NCBI RefSeq assembly: GCF_003350545.1
Contig: NZ_QQBA01000020.1
Coordinates: forward strand, 1-36,396
Source of the DNA: Flavobacterium glaciei
GTDB taxonomy: Bacteria; Bacteroidota; Bacteroidia; Flavobacteriales; Flavobacteriaceae
Reading direction: 5' to 3'
DNA: 36,396 nt
Shown piece by piece: positions 17,291-25,910 of this stretch (its first letter is position 1; every line of letters begins with the position of its first letter). The notes beneath the pieces were generated by a model, which saw nothing but the letters and a program-made list of their open reading frames with translations, was not told where the DNA came from and searched no databases. The position numbers were made by a program, and so were the translations under genes.

Positions 17291-17956
17291 ATGATAAAAA
17301 AATTATTCAGCTATCTCATTCCATTAAAAATTCATCATACAAAATCTTCATTGAGCAAATCAATTGAAGTAACGTGGACAAATGGAGAATTAGTTTTAGA
17401 TTCTGAAAACACTAATTATTCGTATGGCAGTTTGCAGCGGATTTTAAGATTAGGGTTAAAAAACATTGGCTATGAAAAAATAATTCCTATGAAACATATT
17501 TTAGTTTTAGGAGTTGCCGGCGGAAGTGTCATTAAAACATTAGTGGATGAAATAAAATACAAAGGAAAAATTACTGGAGTAGAAATTGATCCCGAAATCA
17601 TTAAAATTGCCAATACCTATTTTAAATTATACGAAATTGAAAATCTTGAAATTATAATTGACGATGCTTTTGAATTTGTTCTAAAAACCAAAACCAAGTA
17701 CGATTTAATTATTATTGATATTTTTCAAGACACTACAATGCCTAATTTTTTGTTTGAAACTTTTTTTACCAATAGAGTTTGCTCTCTTTTAAAAAGTCAT
17801 GGCTTTATTCTTTTTAATACAATGCTATTAAATGACAGTCAAAATTTAAGAAATAAAAAATATGTCTCGGAATTTTTCAAAAGTGATTTTCAAATAAGAA
17901 CCATTCCTAGAGTTGAAATTCATAACGAATTAATTGTTATTGAAAAAATAACGTAA
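17291..17956 (+). CDS. Spermidine-synthase-like methyltransferase-fold protein
   Basis: The fold is that of the spermidine synthase/SAM-methyltransferase superfamily. In 221 residues, motif I is LVLGVAGGS (71-79), the acidic nucleoside-binding residues are Glu98 and Asp100 (GVEID), and Asp125 follows in the next strand (IIIDDAF). True spermidine synthases have a DSSDP-type motif with a catalytic Asp after strand 4; here the sequence is IDIFQDTTMP, so aminopropyl transfer is doubtful. It may be a methyltransferase or other SAM-binding protein. Its 3' end lies 15 bp from the convergent kdsB. Confidence 0.75.
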   Translation: MIKKLFSYLIPLKIHHTKSSLSKSIEVTWTNGELVLDSENTNYSYGSLQRILRLGLKNIGYEKIIPMKHILVLGVAGGSVIKTLVDEIKYKGKITGVEIDPEIIKIANTYFKLYEIENLEIIIDDAFEFVLKTKTKYDLIIIDIFQDTTMPNFLFETFFTNRVCSLLKSHGFILFNTMLLNDSQNLRNKKYVSEFFKSDFQIRTIPRVEIHNELIVIEKIT

Positions 17957-17971
17957 AGCCAAAAATTCTTA

Positions 17972-18697
17972 TTACAACATTTTTCGCGCTTTTTCTAAAT
18001 CCTCTGGAGTATCAATTCCGATTCCGACATGAGTCGTTTCGACCATTTTAATTCGTTTCCCAAATTCCAAATAACGCAATTGCTCCAGTTTTTCGGATGC
18101 TTCCAAAGATTGCATTGGTAAACTATAAAAATCCAATAATGCTTGTTTTCTAAAAGCATAAATCCCGATGTGTTGCATGTAACGAACACCCACATTTTTC
18201 TCTCTTGGATATGGAATTACCGAACGAGAAAAGTACAATGCAAATCCGTTATGATCCACGACCACTTTTACATTGTTGGGATTATTGATATCGTCTTCAT
18301 TAGTGATTTCGCGCATCAAAGAAGCTAAATCTACTTTTTTATCCAAATCATTTCTAAAAACTTCAATCACTTTTGCCAACGGTTCCGCATCGATAAATGG
18401 TTCGTCTCCTTGCACATTAACCACAATATCAACATCCAGATTTTCGACTGCTTCCGCAATTCGATCGCTTCCTGACTCGTGTTCTTTGATGCTTTTAATT
18501 GCTTTTCCACCATGAGAAACAATTTCGTCATAAATTAAATCAGAATCCGTTACCACAAAAACATCATCAAACAATTGTGTGTTTATGGCGGCTTCATAAG
18601 TTCTTAAAATGACCGTTTTACCTCCCAAATCCTGCATCAGTTTAGCGGGAAATCGTGTCGAAGCGTAACGGGCGGGAATGACGGCTATTATTTTCAT
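17972..18697 (-). CDS. kdsB: 3-deoxy-manno-octulosonate cytidylyltransferase
   Basis: KdsB activates KDO with CTP to CMP-KDO for the inner core of lipopolysaccharide. The 241-residue protein has the N-terminal nucleotide-binding [15 protein letters not shown], the metal/CTP-binding NVQGDEPF, and the late [12 protein letters not shown]. Size and motifs are standard. The gene stands alone on the minus strand between the methyltransferase-like and GNAT genes. Confidence 0.96.
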   Translation of the reverse strand: MKIIAVIPARYASTRFPAKLMQDLGGKTVILRTYEAAINTQLFDDVFVVTDSDLIYDEIVSHGGKAIKSIKEHESGSDRIAEAVENLDVDIVVNVQGDEPFIDAEPLAKVIEVFRNDLDKKVDLASLMREITNEDDINNPNNVKVVVDHNGFALYFSRSVIPYPREKNVGVRYMQHIGIYAFRKQALLDFYSLPMQSLEASEKLEQLRYLEFGKRIKMVETTHVGIGIDTPEDLEKARKML

Positions 18698-18763
18698 TTT
18701 ATATGGAATTGCTAAAGCGCTAAGTTAGTATGTTTTTAGGATTTACAAAATTGTTCTATATCC

Positions 18764-19450
18764 TTAAATTTGCTTCGTGATATTCCAAAAACTAATTTTA
18801 CGCCTGATTGAAAAACCTAATTTCTCGTACAATTGTATTGCACCCTTATTATCTTCAATCACATGTAAATAAGGAATTTTATTTTGCTTGAAAATTTCAT
18901 TTACGGTATGGACCACTAATTGTTTGGCATATCCTTTTCCGTTATGGTTGGGATGTGTGACTACGACGCTTACTTCGATAAAATCATTCATTTGCATGCG
19001 CTCACCAGTCACGCTAAAAAGTTCACCGTTTTTGAAAATGCCATAATAATTACCTAATAAAGCGGTTTTCTTTTTAAAATACCCCGGTTGCACTAAGTTC
19101 ACCAACTCATATAAAGCATCAATATGTTCATCAGTCAGTTTTATGATAGGCTCATTAATGGCAATGTCGATTGGATTACAAACAATCATTTGAAGACAAA
19201 CCAATTCTTTATTTACCTTTAATAGATTTGAAAGTTCCGGTTTTTCTCCAACAATAAAAAAACTATCAACCATCTCAGAATATTCATCGATAGACTTTGC
19301 AATCGCATTACCTTTTTCAAAACCACCAAACGGACAATAATCAGGATGATAAAATTTTACACTACCGTAATCTACTGCAAAACTTTGATGCGTTTCTGAT
19401 AAAGAAAACCAAACTGGATTATCTAATTTTTTATCGTCTTGTGTTTTCAC
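18764..19450 (-). CDS. GNAT-family N-acetyltransferase
   Basis: GNAT enzymes transfer an acetyl group from acetyl-CoA to an amine. In 228 residues the C-terminal half carries the GNAT core: the strand FIEVSVVVTHP, the CoA pyrophosphate loop HNGKGYAKQL, and NKGAIQLYEKLGFSIRR. The N-terminal half looks like a separate, less conserved substrate module. The start is GTG (19450-19448); no better ATG lies near. The substrate is unknown. Confidence 0.85.
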   Translation of the reverse strand: MKTQDDKKLDNPVWFSLSETHQSFAVDYGSVKFYHPDYCPFGGFEKGNAIAKSIDEYSEMVDSFFIVGEKPELSNLLKVNKELVCLQMIVCNPIDIAINEPIIKLTDEHIDALYELVNLVQPGYFKKKTALLGNYYGIFKNGELFSVTGERMQMNDFIEVSVVVTHPNHNGKGYAKQLVVHTVNEIFKQNKIPYLHVIEDNKGAIQLYEKLGFSIRRKISFWNITKQI

Positions 19451-19530
19451 AATAAGTGGTTTTGAAGGTTGGTTTTATTGTTGATGATAATAGTAGTATT
19501 TAGTTTATTGTTTTTCTTTCATTCAATAAT

Positions 19531-19998
19531 TTAATCATATTTTTCACAAGTAATTATTTGTTTATCAGAATAAGTAATTATTTTTTCTTTCTTAAAACTC
19601 TTTTTAATAAATATTTTAGGAGTAAAGTAAAACTCTTTTTTTTCTATAATTTTTTTTGTCTTAGGCGTTTGAGTATTTGAATTATTATTTATAAATGCAT
19701 AATCTTCCAAATTCTCAATTTTTATTATTTTATTGTTCTCAAGATAATATTTATTTGTTATTGTTCCAGTCTCTCCACCATTTTGAGAAATTAAAAGCAC
19801 TAATTTGTTATTATAAAAATACCCTATTAAATTTCCACCGCAAGTTTTCATATCATCAATTCCTAAAATCTCTAATTTACTTTGTTGTTGTAATTTATCA
19901 ATTTTCAAAATTTTAATTTCTATATCATTCGGTTTTATATTTTGACAGTATGATATTTTCAAAGAAATTAGAAGTAGTAAACAAATTATTTTCTTCAT
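19531..19998 (-). CDS. Small exported protein of unknown function
   Basis: The 155-residue protein begins with Met-Lys-Lys and a hydrophobic stretch (IICLLLLISLKISYC), followed by Gln-Asn, a typical flavobacterial Sec signal peptide probably cleaved before Gln19. The Cys at the end of the segment is not in a good lipobox. The mature part is Lys- and Ile-rich, with a two-Cys pattern (CGGN near 53 and CEKYD at the C-terminus) that could form a disulfide. No family recognised. The sequence is more AT-rich than its neighbours. Confidence 0.7.
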   Translation of the reverse strand: MKKIICLLLLISLKISYCQNIKPNDIEIKILKIDKLQQQSKLEILGIDDMKTCGGNLIGYFYNNKLVLLISQNGGETGTITNKYYLENNKIIKIENLEDYAFINNNSNTQTPKTKKIIEKKEFYFTPKIFIKKSFKKEKIITYSDKQIITCEKYD

Positions 19999-20074
19999 TT
20001 TTATTTTTTTAACTAACCACTAATTCATTTTTATAATATCAACAAATTAATAAATAAGATTAATTTCACAAAGT

Positions 20075-20904
20075 CTACATAATCTTCATCGAAGTCATAC
20101 TCAAAGAACCCGCCAACAGTTTATCATTAAATAAACTCAGTTCTTCGGTTTTTCCTTTTAATCCTAAAGTATATAATAAAGGTAAATAATGTTCTGGCGT
20201 AGGAATCGCTAATTGAAACGCTTTGCTCTGTTTTTCAAAATCAATCAATAATTGAAAATTTCCGGCCAGTAAATAATCATTTATTCTTGATCTTGCTTCA
20301 ATTGCCCAATCGTAACCATAATTGTCTTTTTCGAAATTTTGAAAATCGACCAATCTTAAATTATGCACAATATTTCCACTGCCTACAATCAAGATTCCTT
20401 TGTACGCAGAGCACTCAGTTTTTGAGCCAGTTCAAAATGGTATTGGCCGGATTTTGTATAATCGATACTCAACTGAATCACGGGAACATTCGCTTCGGGA
20501 TATAAATGTTTGATAACACTCCAAGCACCGTGATCCAAACCCCAATGTTCGTCCAGCTCTACTTCTACCGGCGTCAATAATTGTTTTGTTTCTATCGCTA
20601 ATTCCGGACTTCCTTCAGCGGGATATTGCACGTCAAACAATGCTTGTGGAAAACCTCCAAAATCATGAATCGTTCGGGGCATTTCCATTGCGGTAACCTT
20701 TGTCCCTTTGGTAAACCAATGCGCCGAAATACACAAAATGGCATTTGGTTGCGGTAACGTTTTAGCCAAATTTCGAAAACCAGTCACAAACTGATTTTCT
20801 TCAATGGCATTCATTGGGCTGCCGTGTCCCAAAAACAAAACTGGCATTTTTTCAGTATTCGAAAAAGAGCCTGAAATTCTATGTAAGTCGTTTAATGTGT
20901 TCAT
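20075..20904 (-). pseudogene. 4,5-DOPA extradiol dioxygenase-like gene (ygiD type), frameshifted
   Basis: LigB-type dioxygenase relatives. The first frame runs from ATG 20904 to the TGA at 20389 and holds GHGSPMN and ISAHW, with two metal-binding His. The second frame continues from about 20402 to 20075 and holds GSGNIVHNL and TPEHYLPL, with the other two His. The protein would be about 276 residues if joined. The break lies near 20400-20404, where one missing base restores a typical segment (Leu-Arg-x-Lys-Gly-Ile-Leu-Ile). It is not a homopolymer or a slippery site, so either the gene is recently broken or the assembly has an error there. Confidence 0.82.
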
Positions 20905-20924
20905 AAACAATATATTTAATTTTT

Positions 20925-21002
20925 TTAAACCATTAAGAGATTTAAGAAGATTAAGATTTTGGAATTGTCACTTAATGAACCTTAATTTTCTTAATGGTTT
21001 AA
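20925..21002. repeat. Intergenic inverted-repeat element, copy A
   Basis: A 78-bp element with 14-bp arms TTAAACCATTAAGA (20925-20938) and TCTTAATGGTTTAA (20989-21002), and inner TTAAGA/CTTAAT half-repeats. A close relative is at 25002-25063. It sits between the RecD-like and ygiD-type genes. Confidence 0.75.
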
Positions 21003-21013
21003 TTTTAAAATAA

Positions 21014-22435
21014 TCATTCCACAAAATTCTCATCCTTAAAACCTATCAAATATAATTTATTTTTGGCTCGGGTCATCGCCGTGTACAACCACCTAATATA
21101 ATCTCGATTGATGCCATCCGGCAAATACGGTTGTTCTATAAAAACGGTATTCCATTGCCCACCTTGTGATTTATGGCAGGTAATTGCATACGAGAATTTC
21201 ACTTGGAGTCCGTTGAAATATTCGTTGGCTTTTACTTTTTGGAACTTTTGGAATTTGGTTTCACCTTCATAATCTTTCAAAACTTCCTGATACAAGCGGT
21301 TGGATTCTTCGAAAGTTAGAGATGGCGATTCACTTTTTATGGTGTCCATTAGCAATACCGTTTCAAATGGAATCTGATTGGGGTAATCAATCATTCGAAT
21401 TTTTACTTTGGCAAACTTAAAACCATACAATTCTTTGATATTGAAAATTTCTAATATTTCGATAATATCACCATTGGCAATAAAACCCGCTTCATCAGAA
21501 TCTTTCAACCAAAAATAATTGTTCTTCACCACCATCAGAAAATCGCCAGTGGAAAGTTCACTTTCTTTATCGAGGATTTTGGTTCTGATTTGCTCATTAT
21601 ATTGATTCGCTCTTTTATTCGAACGAACAATAAAAGCGGTGTCTTCTATACTATAATTACTGTAGGCGGAATTGATGGCATCTTGAATATCATAACCATC
21701 AGACAACCGAACTATATCTTTGAATTTTTTGAGATCAAATTTGAATTCATCAATAAAAGAATCTTTCAATAATTCCCGAAGTTCCGTCGCGTTATGCAAA
21801 ATCCCGGAATTTTCTTCCTGACGCATGACTTCATCCAACTCAATATGTTCTACTTCTTTATCATAATTCATTCCCAAAGTGCGAATGTCAAGTGCGGGAC
21901 TAATATCTAAATTCACTGGAGGCAACTGAGCGGTATCTCCCAATAAAATCATTTTACAATTGGTTCCCGAATAGACATACGAAATCAAATCATCAAGTAA
22001 AGAACCGTTTTCATACAACTTAGAATCAGAATTCGTATCTGAAATCATCGAGGCTTCATCGACTATAAAAATCGTGTTCTTGTGTTTGTTTTGTTGCAAT
22101 GTAAAAGAAACACCACCACCGGACGATTTCTTAGGAAAGTATATTTTTTTGTGAATTGTAAAAGCCGGTTTGTTCGAATAATTAGCAATTACTTTTGCCG
22201 CACGCCCTGTTGGTGCCAGCAAAACATATTTTTTATTAATGTCTAATAAACTATTTACAATCGTAGAAATCACGGTTGTTTTTCCAGTTCCCGCGTAACC
22301 TTTTAAAACAAAAATGGTTCTATTATCGGTTTCGGTTAAAAAAATGGCTATTTTTTGAAAAAAAATATCCTGTTTATAGGTGGGTTGAAAAGGGAATTTT
22401 TTTTGTAAAAGACTATAAAACAGGGAGGAATTCAT
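21014..22435 (-). CDS. RecD2-like ATP-dependent DNA helicase
   Basis: A superfamily 1 helicase of the RecD/Pif1 kind, 473 residues. Walker A is GYAGTGKTT at 46-54, motif Ia APTGRAAKV at 74-82, Walker B VDEASM at 125-130, and the Gln motif GDTAQLPPV follows. The C-terminal SH3-like and helicase 2B parts contain YAITCHKSQGGQWNTVFIE and the last motif YTAMTRAKNKLYLI. It lacks the long N-terminal extension of RecD2 proteins from Gram-positive bacteria. A role in repair or replication restart is inferred from family. Its promoter is embedded in the TTG/CAA hexamer array. Confidence 0.88.
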   Translation of the reverse strand: MNSSLFYSLLQKKFPFQPTYKQDIFFQKIAIFLTETDNRTIFVLKGYAGTGKTTVISTIVNSLLDINKKYVLLAPTGRAAKVIANYSNKPAFTIHKKIYFPKKSSGGGVSFTLQQNKHKNTIFIVDEASMISDTNSDSKLYENGSLLDDLISYVYSGTNCKMILLGDTAQLPPVNLDISPALDIRTLGMNYDKEVEHIELDEVMRQEENSGILHNATELRELLKDSFIDEFKFDLKKFKDIVRLSDGYDIQDAINSAYSNYSIEDTAFIVRSNKRANQYNEQIRTKILDKESELSTGDFLMVVKNNYFWLKDSDEAGFIANGDIIEILEIFNIKELYGFKFAKVKIRMIDYPNQIPFETVLLMDTIKSESPSLTFEESNRLYQEVLKDYEGETKFQKFQKVKANEYFNGLQVKFSYAITCHKSQGGQWNTVFIEQPYLPDGINRDYIRWLYTAMTRAKNKLYLIGFKDENFVE

Positions 22436-22452
22436 TTCGTGTTATTTGACTG

Positions 22453-22481
22453 CAAAGTAAAGAATGTTTTTTCAATTTCAA
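22453..22481 (-). promoter_or_regulatory. Likely promoter of the RecD2-like gene
   Basis: Minus strand TTG (22481-22479), 18-nt spacer, TTACTTTG (22460-22453), a near match to TAnnTTTG. The TTG is one unit of the CAANNN array. Confidence 0.5.
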
Positions 22482-22605
22482 TGTCAATAGCAATTTCAAT
22501 TTTCAATTACTGCCATTGAATTTTGCTGTTGTCATTGCTATTGTCATTTCTATTGCAATTGAGTTTTGTAATTGATTTTTGCCATTGCAATTGATATTGT
22601 TATTG
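22473..22605. repeat. Inverted hexanucleotide array (CAANNN)6-(TTGNNN)14
   Basis: CAA occurs at 22473, 22479, 22485, 22491, 22497 and 22504. TTG then occurs at 22516, 22523, 22529, 22535, 22541, 22553, 22559, 22566, 22572, 22585, 22591, 22597 and 22603, with two degenerate units (TTT) at 22547 and 22578. Steps are 6 or 7 bp. Both halves read as TTGNNN in the outward direction, toward the two divergent genes. Confidence 0.8.
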
Positions 22606-22626
22606 ATTTTTAAATTTGTAAGTTTG
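22597..22626 (+). promoter_or_regulatory. Promoter(s) of the DUF3822 gene
   Basis: Two adjacent -7 boxes: TAAATTTG (22611-22618) and TAAGTTTG (22619-22626). They are paired with TTG at 22591-22593 (17-nt spacer) and 22597-22599 (19-nt spacer), both part of the hexamer array. Confidence 0.6.
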
Positions 22627-22648
22627 CGTTGTTGAAAAAATCAATAGT

Positions 22649-23458
22649 ATGATAAACATAGCCGAAAAAAAATATAAAAAACTTTCCATTCAAGTTTCCT
22701 TGACAGGACTTTCTTTTTGTTGTTTTGACACGCTAAATAATACGGTAACTTCATTTAACGAAGTTCATTTTGATACCTTTCATAAAGCTACAAAAATTGA
22801 AGATTTGTTTGCCGATGCTTTCAATACTTACCCAGAATTAAAAGATTCTTATGATGAAATTTTAGTAATTCATAATAATAATCTTTCCACTTTTGTTCCG
22901 GAACCTTTATTTGATGAAAACTTTTTAGGCAGTTATTTGCAATACAATACCAAGGTTTTTGAAACAGATTTTTTTGCTTATGACGAAATTCAAAATTATG
23001 AAATGAATGCGGTTTACATCCCTTATGTAAACATCAATAATTTTTTTATTGATCAATTTGGTTCATTCGAATACAAACATGCCAGTAGCATATTAGTTTC
23101 AAAACTTTTAGTTGCTTCCAAAAATAAAGATGAGAAAAAAATGTTTGTACATATTAATACAGGTCATTTTGAAATCATCGTGGTTCAAAATCAAAAGTTA
23201 TTACTTTTCAATTCATTTGATTACAACACGCCAGAAGATTTCTTGTATTATATTTTATTTACGGCAGAGCAATTGAACTTAAACCCCGAAAACTTTCCAT
23301 TAGAACTTATTGGAAATATTGATACCGAAAGTGATTATTTTAAAATCGCTTACAAATACATTCGCAATGTTTCCCTCATAGATGTGGAAGATTTGCGATG
23401 GAACAATTATTTTTCTGAGGCCGAAAACAGAAATCATTTTATACTTTTCAATTCATGA
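22649..23458 (+). CDS. DUF3822 family protein
   Basis: A Bacteroidota-specific protein of unknown function, 269 residues with no signal peptide or membrane segment. Its family is recognised from the start (KKLSIQVSLTGLSFCCFD) and the central ESDYFK/NIDTESD region. The gene overlaps the start of rsmD by 4 bp (ATGA), so the two are translationally coupled. That linkage suggests a link to ribosome or rRNA modification, though this is inference. Confidence 0.88.
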   Translation: MINIAEKKYKKLSIQVSLTGLSFCCFDTLNNTVTSFNEVHFDTFHKATKIEDLFADAFNTYPELKDSYDEILVIHNNNLSTFVPEPLFDENFLGSYLQYNTKVFETDFFAYDEIQNYEMNAVYIPYVNINNFFIDQFGSFEYKHASSILVSKLLVASKNKDEKKMFVHINTGHFEIIVVQNQKLLLFNSFDYNTPEDFLYYILFTAEQLNLNPENFPLELIGNIDTESDYFKIAYKYIRNVSLIDVEDLRWNNYFSEAENRNHFILFNS

Positions 23459-24051
23459 GAATCATTTCAGGAAAATACAAAGGAAGACGCATTTTTCCGC
23501 CAAAAGGACTTCCCGTACGCCCCACAACCGATATGTCTAAAGAAGCATTATTCAATGTTTTGAATAACCATTTCAGTTTTGAAGGACTTAAAATATTAGA
23601 TTTATTTGCCGGAACAGGAAATATCAGTTACGAATTTGCCTCAAGAGGTTGTACACCCATAACTTCTGTTGATGGTGATTTTGGTTGTGTAAAATTTATC
23701 AAGCAAGTGGCAGCCGAATATGATTTTAATATTGCCGCCACAAAAAGTGATGTTTTCACTTATTTAGAGAGATGTAAAACGTCCTACGATATTATTTTTG
23801 CAGACCCACCGTATGCTTTAGACCAAAAAACTTTTGAGAAAATTATCTTATTAGTTTTCGAAAAAGAATTGCTTAATGAAGATGGAATGATGGTCATCGA
23901 GCATTCAAAATATACTAAACTGGATCACATGATTCACTTTTCGTTTCAGAAAAGCTATGGAGGTTCTATTTTTAGTTTCTTCGAAATTGGCTCTGATGAT
24001 TCAGAAGATTCTGAAAATGAATCCAACCAAAACGATAGTGAAGAAGAATAA
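23455..24051 (+). CDS. rsmD: 16S rRNA (guanine-N2)-methyltransferase, RsmD family
   Basis: RsmD methylates G966 of 16S rRNA (E. coli numbering) with SAM. The 198-residue protein has the N-terminal RIISGKYKGRRI and RPTTDMSKEALFNVL, the SAM-binding LDLFAGTGN (48-56) and the catalytic DPPY at 117-120. The last 20 residues form an acidic Ser/Asp/Glu-rich tail absent from E. coli RsmD. It overlaps the DUF3822 gene by 4 bp and ends 13 bp from the convergent panE. Confidence 0.92.
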   Translation: MRIISGKYKGRRIFPPKGLPVRPTTDMSKEALFNVLNNHFSFEGLKILDLFAGTGNISYEFASRGCTPITSVDGDFGCVKFIKQVAAEYDFNIAATKSDVFTYLERCKTSYDIIFADPPYALDQKTFEKIILLVFEKELLNEDGMMVIEHSKYTKLDHMIHFSFQKSYGGSIFSFFEIGSDDSEDSENESNQNDSEEE

Positions 24052-24064
24052 TTTTAGATCAGTA

Positions 24065-24982
24065 TTACAATAGTTTTTCCAATATTTTTTTATAGACTGG
24101 AGTCGCAACACCATATTTTAAACCCTCTTTAACCACAAATTCAGTTAAGGAATGCACTTCCGTTTTATGTCCAGCAAGTACATCTCTGTGCATTGATGAT
24201 GTATTGTCTTGTGGTGATTTTTCTAGTTTCGTTATCGTTTGAGCTACAATATCATTGGGCAACTTTAACCCTTTTGCAACAGCAATAGCAGTAATTTCAT
24301 TCAACAATGAAATGTAAAATTCCTTATTTTCAGGATTGTTTAAAATACCTCCAATGTTCTGATTCAAATACGAAGTTGCAGAAGCCAATGCCGAGATAAA
24401 AATGAATTTTTCCCAAACCGTTTCTTCAATATTTTCGACAAGATAACTTTCTATATTGGCGTTTTCTAAAATAGATTGTAATTCATGTAATTTGAAAACC
24501 GAAGCATTTTTAGAACCAAAAAAAAGTTTTTCATAATGGCCAATTTTCTTTATTACTCCAGGTGATTCAATCATAGAAACAATGTAAACGCAACCTTGTA
24601 AAACATTATTTTCAGGAAACAAATTTAGAATACGTTCCGTGGCATCGACACCATTATATAAAGGTAAAATTATCGTGTTTAGGGTAATACAATTTTTTAT
24701 GATTTCAAAACTGCTTTCAATATCATAAGTTTTAGTGGCACAAATAAGGTAATCTAATTGGCCTATTTCTTTTGGGTGGTTAGAAACTAAACTGGGAAAA
24801 GCAACTATTTCAGTAGTATCAGCAATAATTTTTAATCCATTTTTAGCGATTGCTTTTTGGGTTTCGCCTCGTGCAATAAATACGATTTCGATTGCATCAG
24901 ATTCAAAATAAGCTTTGGCTAATAAACCTCCGAAGTAACCACCTACTCCACCCAATCCTAAAATCCCGATTCTTGTTTTCAT
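24065..24982 (-). CDS. panE: 2-dehydropantoate 2-reductase
   Basis: Ketopantoate reductase makes pantoate with NADPH for coenzyme A synthesis. The 305-residue protein starts with the dinucleotide-binding GILGLGGVGGYFGG. The catalytic Lys is in ETVWEKFIFISA, and the late helix has the HRDVLAGHKTEVHSL segment with the expected Glu. It reads as a complete PanE/ApbA-type protein. Other ketoacid reductases of the family are possible, but no pan genes are nearby to settle it. Confidence 0.88.
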   Translation of the reverse strand: MKTRIGILGLGGVGGYFGGLLAKAYFESDAIEIVFIARGETQKAIAKNGLKIIADTTEIVAFPSLVSNHPKEIGQLDYLICATKTYDIESSFEIIKNCITLNTIILPLYNGVDATERILNLFPENNVLQGCVYIVSMIESPGVIKKIGHYEKLFFGSKNASVFKLHELQSILENANIESYLVENIEETVWEKFIFISALASATSYLNQNIGGILNNPENKEFYISLLNEITAIAVAKGLKLPNDIVAQTITKLEKSPQDNTSSMHRDVLAGHKTEVHSLTEFVVKEGLKYGVATPVYKKILEKLL

Positions 24983-25001
24983 ACCACTAATTTAAAAACA
25001 A

Positions 25002-25063
25002 AACCATTAAGAAATTTAGAAAATCAAGCCAATGGACTTAATAAAATTAATTTCTTAATGGTT
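25002..25063. repeat. Intergenic inverted-repeat element, copy B
   Basis: A 62-bp element with perfect 15-bp arms AACCATTAAGAAATT (25002-25016) and AATTTCTTAATGGTT (25049-25063). It shares arm sequence with copy A at 20925-21002. It sits between rnpB and panE. Confidence 0.75.
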
Positions 25064-25114
25064 CACTTTAGATTTCACAATCTTTACTTTTATTAAACTT
25101 TTTAATAAAAAAAT

Positions 25115-25432
25115 GCAGACCTATAAGCCGGATTCTGTCTCCAATAAATTAGAGCCTTATCATTTATCTAGATCCAGAATTACTTCTGGACTCAAGCTAT
25201 CTACCCTTCAGCAACGAACGAGACGCCCTTAAATGCTGATATACTTGATATTTCACCGCATAGAGTTTACCTGGTTTCACTACAGCATTACCTGTACATA
25301 CTTTCTGTTGCACTTGTCCTAATCTCGTCCGTAAAGACGAAACCGACGGGAGTTACCCGCTATGCTTCCCTGTGGTGTCCGGACTTTCCTCCCTCTCGTC
25401 CCAAAAGACATGACGGCGATAAGGCGGTCTGC
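25115..25432 (-). ncRNA. rnpB: RNase P RNA (bacterial type A)
   Basis: The catalytic RNA that trims the 5' ends of tRNA precursors, about 318 nt. On the minus strand it starts near GCAGACCGCC (25432) and ends with GGTCTGC, whose ends pair as helix P1. Conserved landmarks include GGGAGGAAAGTCCGG, GTGCAACAGAAAG, GGTGAAATAT and the 3' CAGAATCCGGCTTATAG. The region after 25115 runs straight into a T7 tract, a likely terminator. Confidence 0.96.
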
Positions 25433-25436
25433 GATG

Positions 25437-25444
25437 CAAATTTA
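25437..25444 (-). promoter_or_regulatory. -7 box of rnpB
   Basis: Minus strand TAAATTTG, an exact TAnnTTTG, placed 5 nt before the RNA's 5' end. I find no TTG at the expected -33 spacing. Confidence 0.6.
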
Positions 25445-25553
25445 CACTTTTTAATTCTTTTTTTTCATTTACTGTGTTCTACTTTAACAAGCCTTTTACA
25501 ATCAATTCATAATAAAATAGTTACCTTTAATAAATAACTAAAAAATCTCTATT

Positions 25554-25853
25554 ATGTCAAACATGTATCATTATGCCAGCGTTTCTAAAGCCTTAGATGA
25601 TTTGAATGAGATGGGATTTACCTACGATTTCAATCTTCATGAAGAGGACATTATAAAAAATCCAAGCCACTATGAAATTCAACATATTTACCGTTACGAA
25701 GGAGATACAAATCCAGATGACGAAGCAACAGTTTATGGTATAAAATCAACATCTGGAAAAAAGGGAGTATTTGTAGCAGGATATGCCGCAAATTCTGAAA
25801 ACGGCGCTGCAAGAGTTTTAATAGATCTTACCATCAAAGGAAGAAACAAGTAA
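25554..25853 (+). CDS. Small conserved protein, function unknown
   Basis: 99 residues, soluble, acidic in the first half, with an Ala/Gly-rich C-terminal half ([22 protein letters not shown] shortened here to GVFVAGYAA and ARVLIDL). I recall homologs across Bacteroidota under the automatic name 'phosphoribosylpyrophosphate synthetase', but the protein is far too short for that enzyme and has no PRPP-binding motif. It is expressed alone; a possible weak -7 box TACCTTTA lies about 35 nt upstream. Confidence 0.8.
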   Translation: MSNMYHYASVSKALDDLNEMGFTYDFNLHEEDIIKNPSHYEIQHIYRYEGDTNPDDEATVYGIKSTSGKKGVFVAGYAANSENGAARVLIDLTIKGRNK

Positions 25854-25910
25854 GCTCGTTTTCTAAAATAAATTAAAAATTAAATCCAGGACTTATATCA
25901 TTTGTTTTTT

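Noticed and set aside
20075..20392. A separate gene starting at TTG 20392
   Set aside because: Its translation is the C-terminal half of the ygiD-type dioxygenase, continuous with the upstream frame after one base, so it is a frameshift product and not its own gene.
22473..22605. CRISPR-like or tandem repeat array
   Set aside because: The 6-bp period has only three fixed bases per unit, there are no spacers, and the two halves are inverted; this is not a CRISPR.
25554..25853. Naming the 99-residue protein phosphoribosylpyrophosphate synthetase
   Set aside because: The protein is too short and lacks the PRPP-binding motif; the name would be an annotation carry-over.
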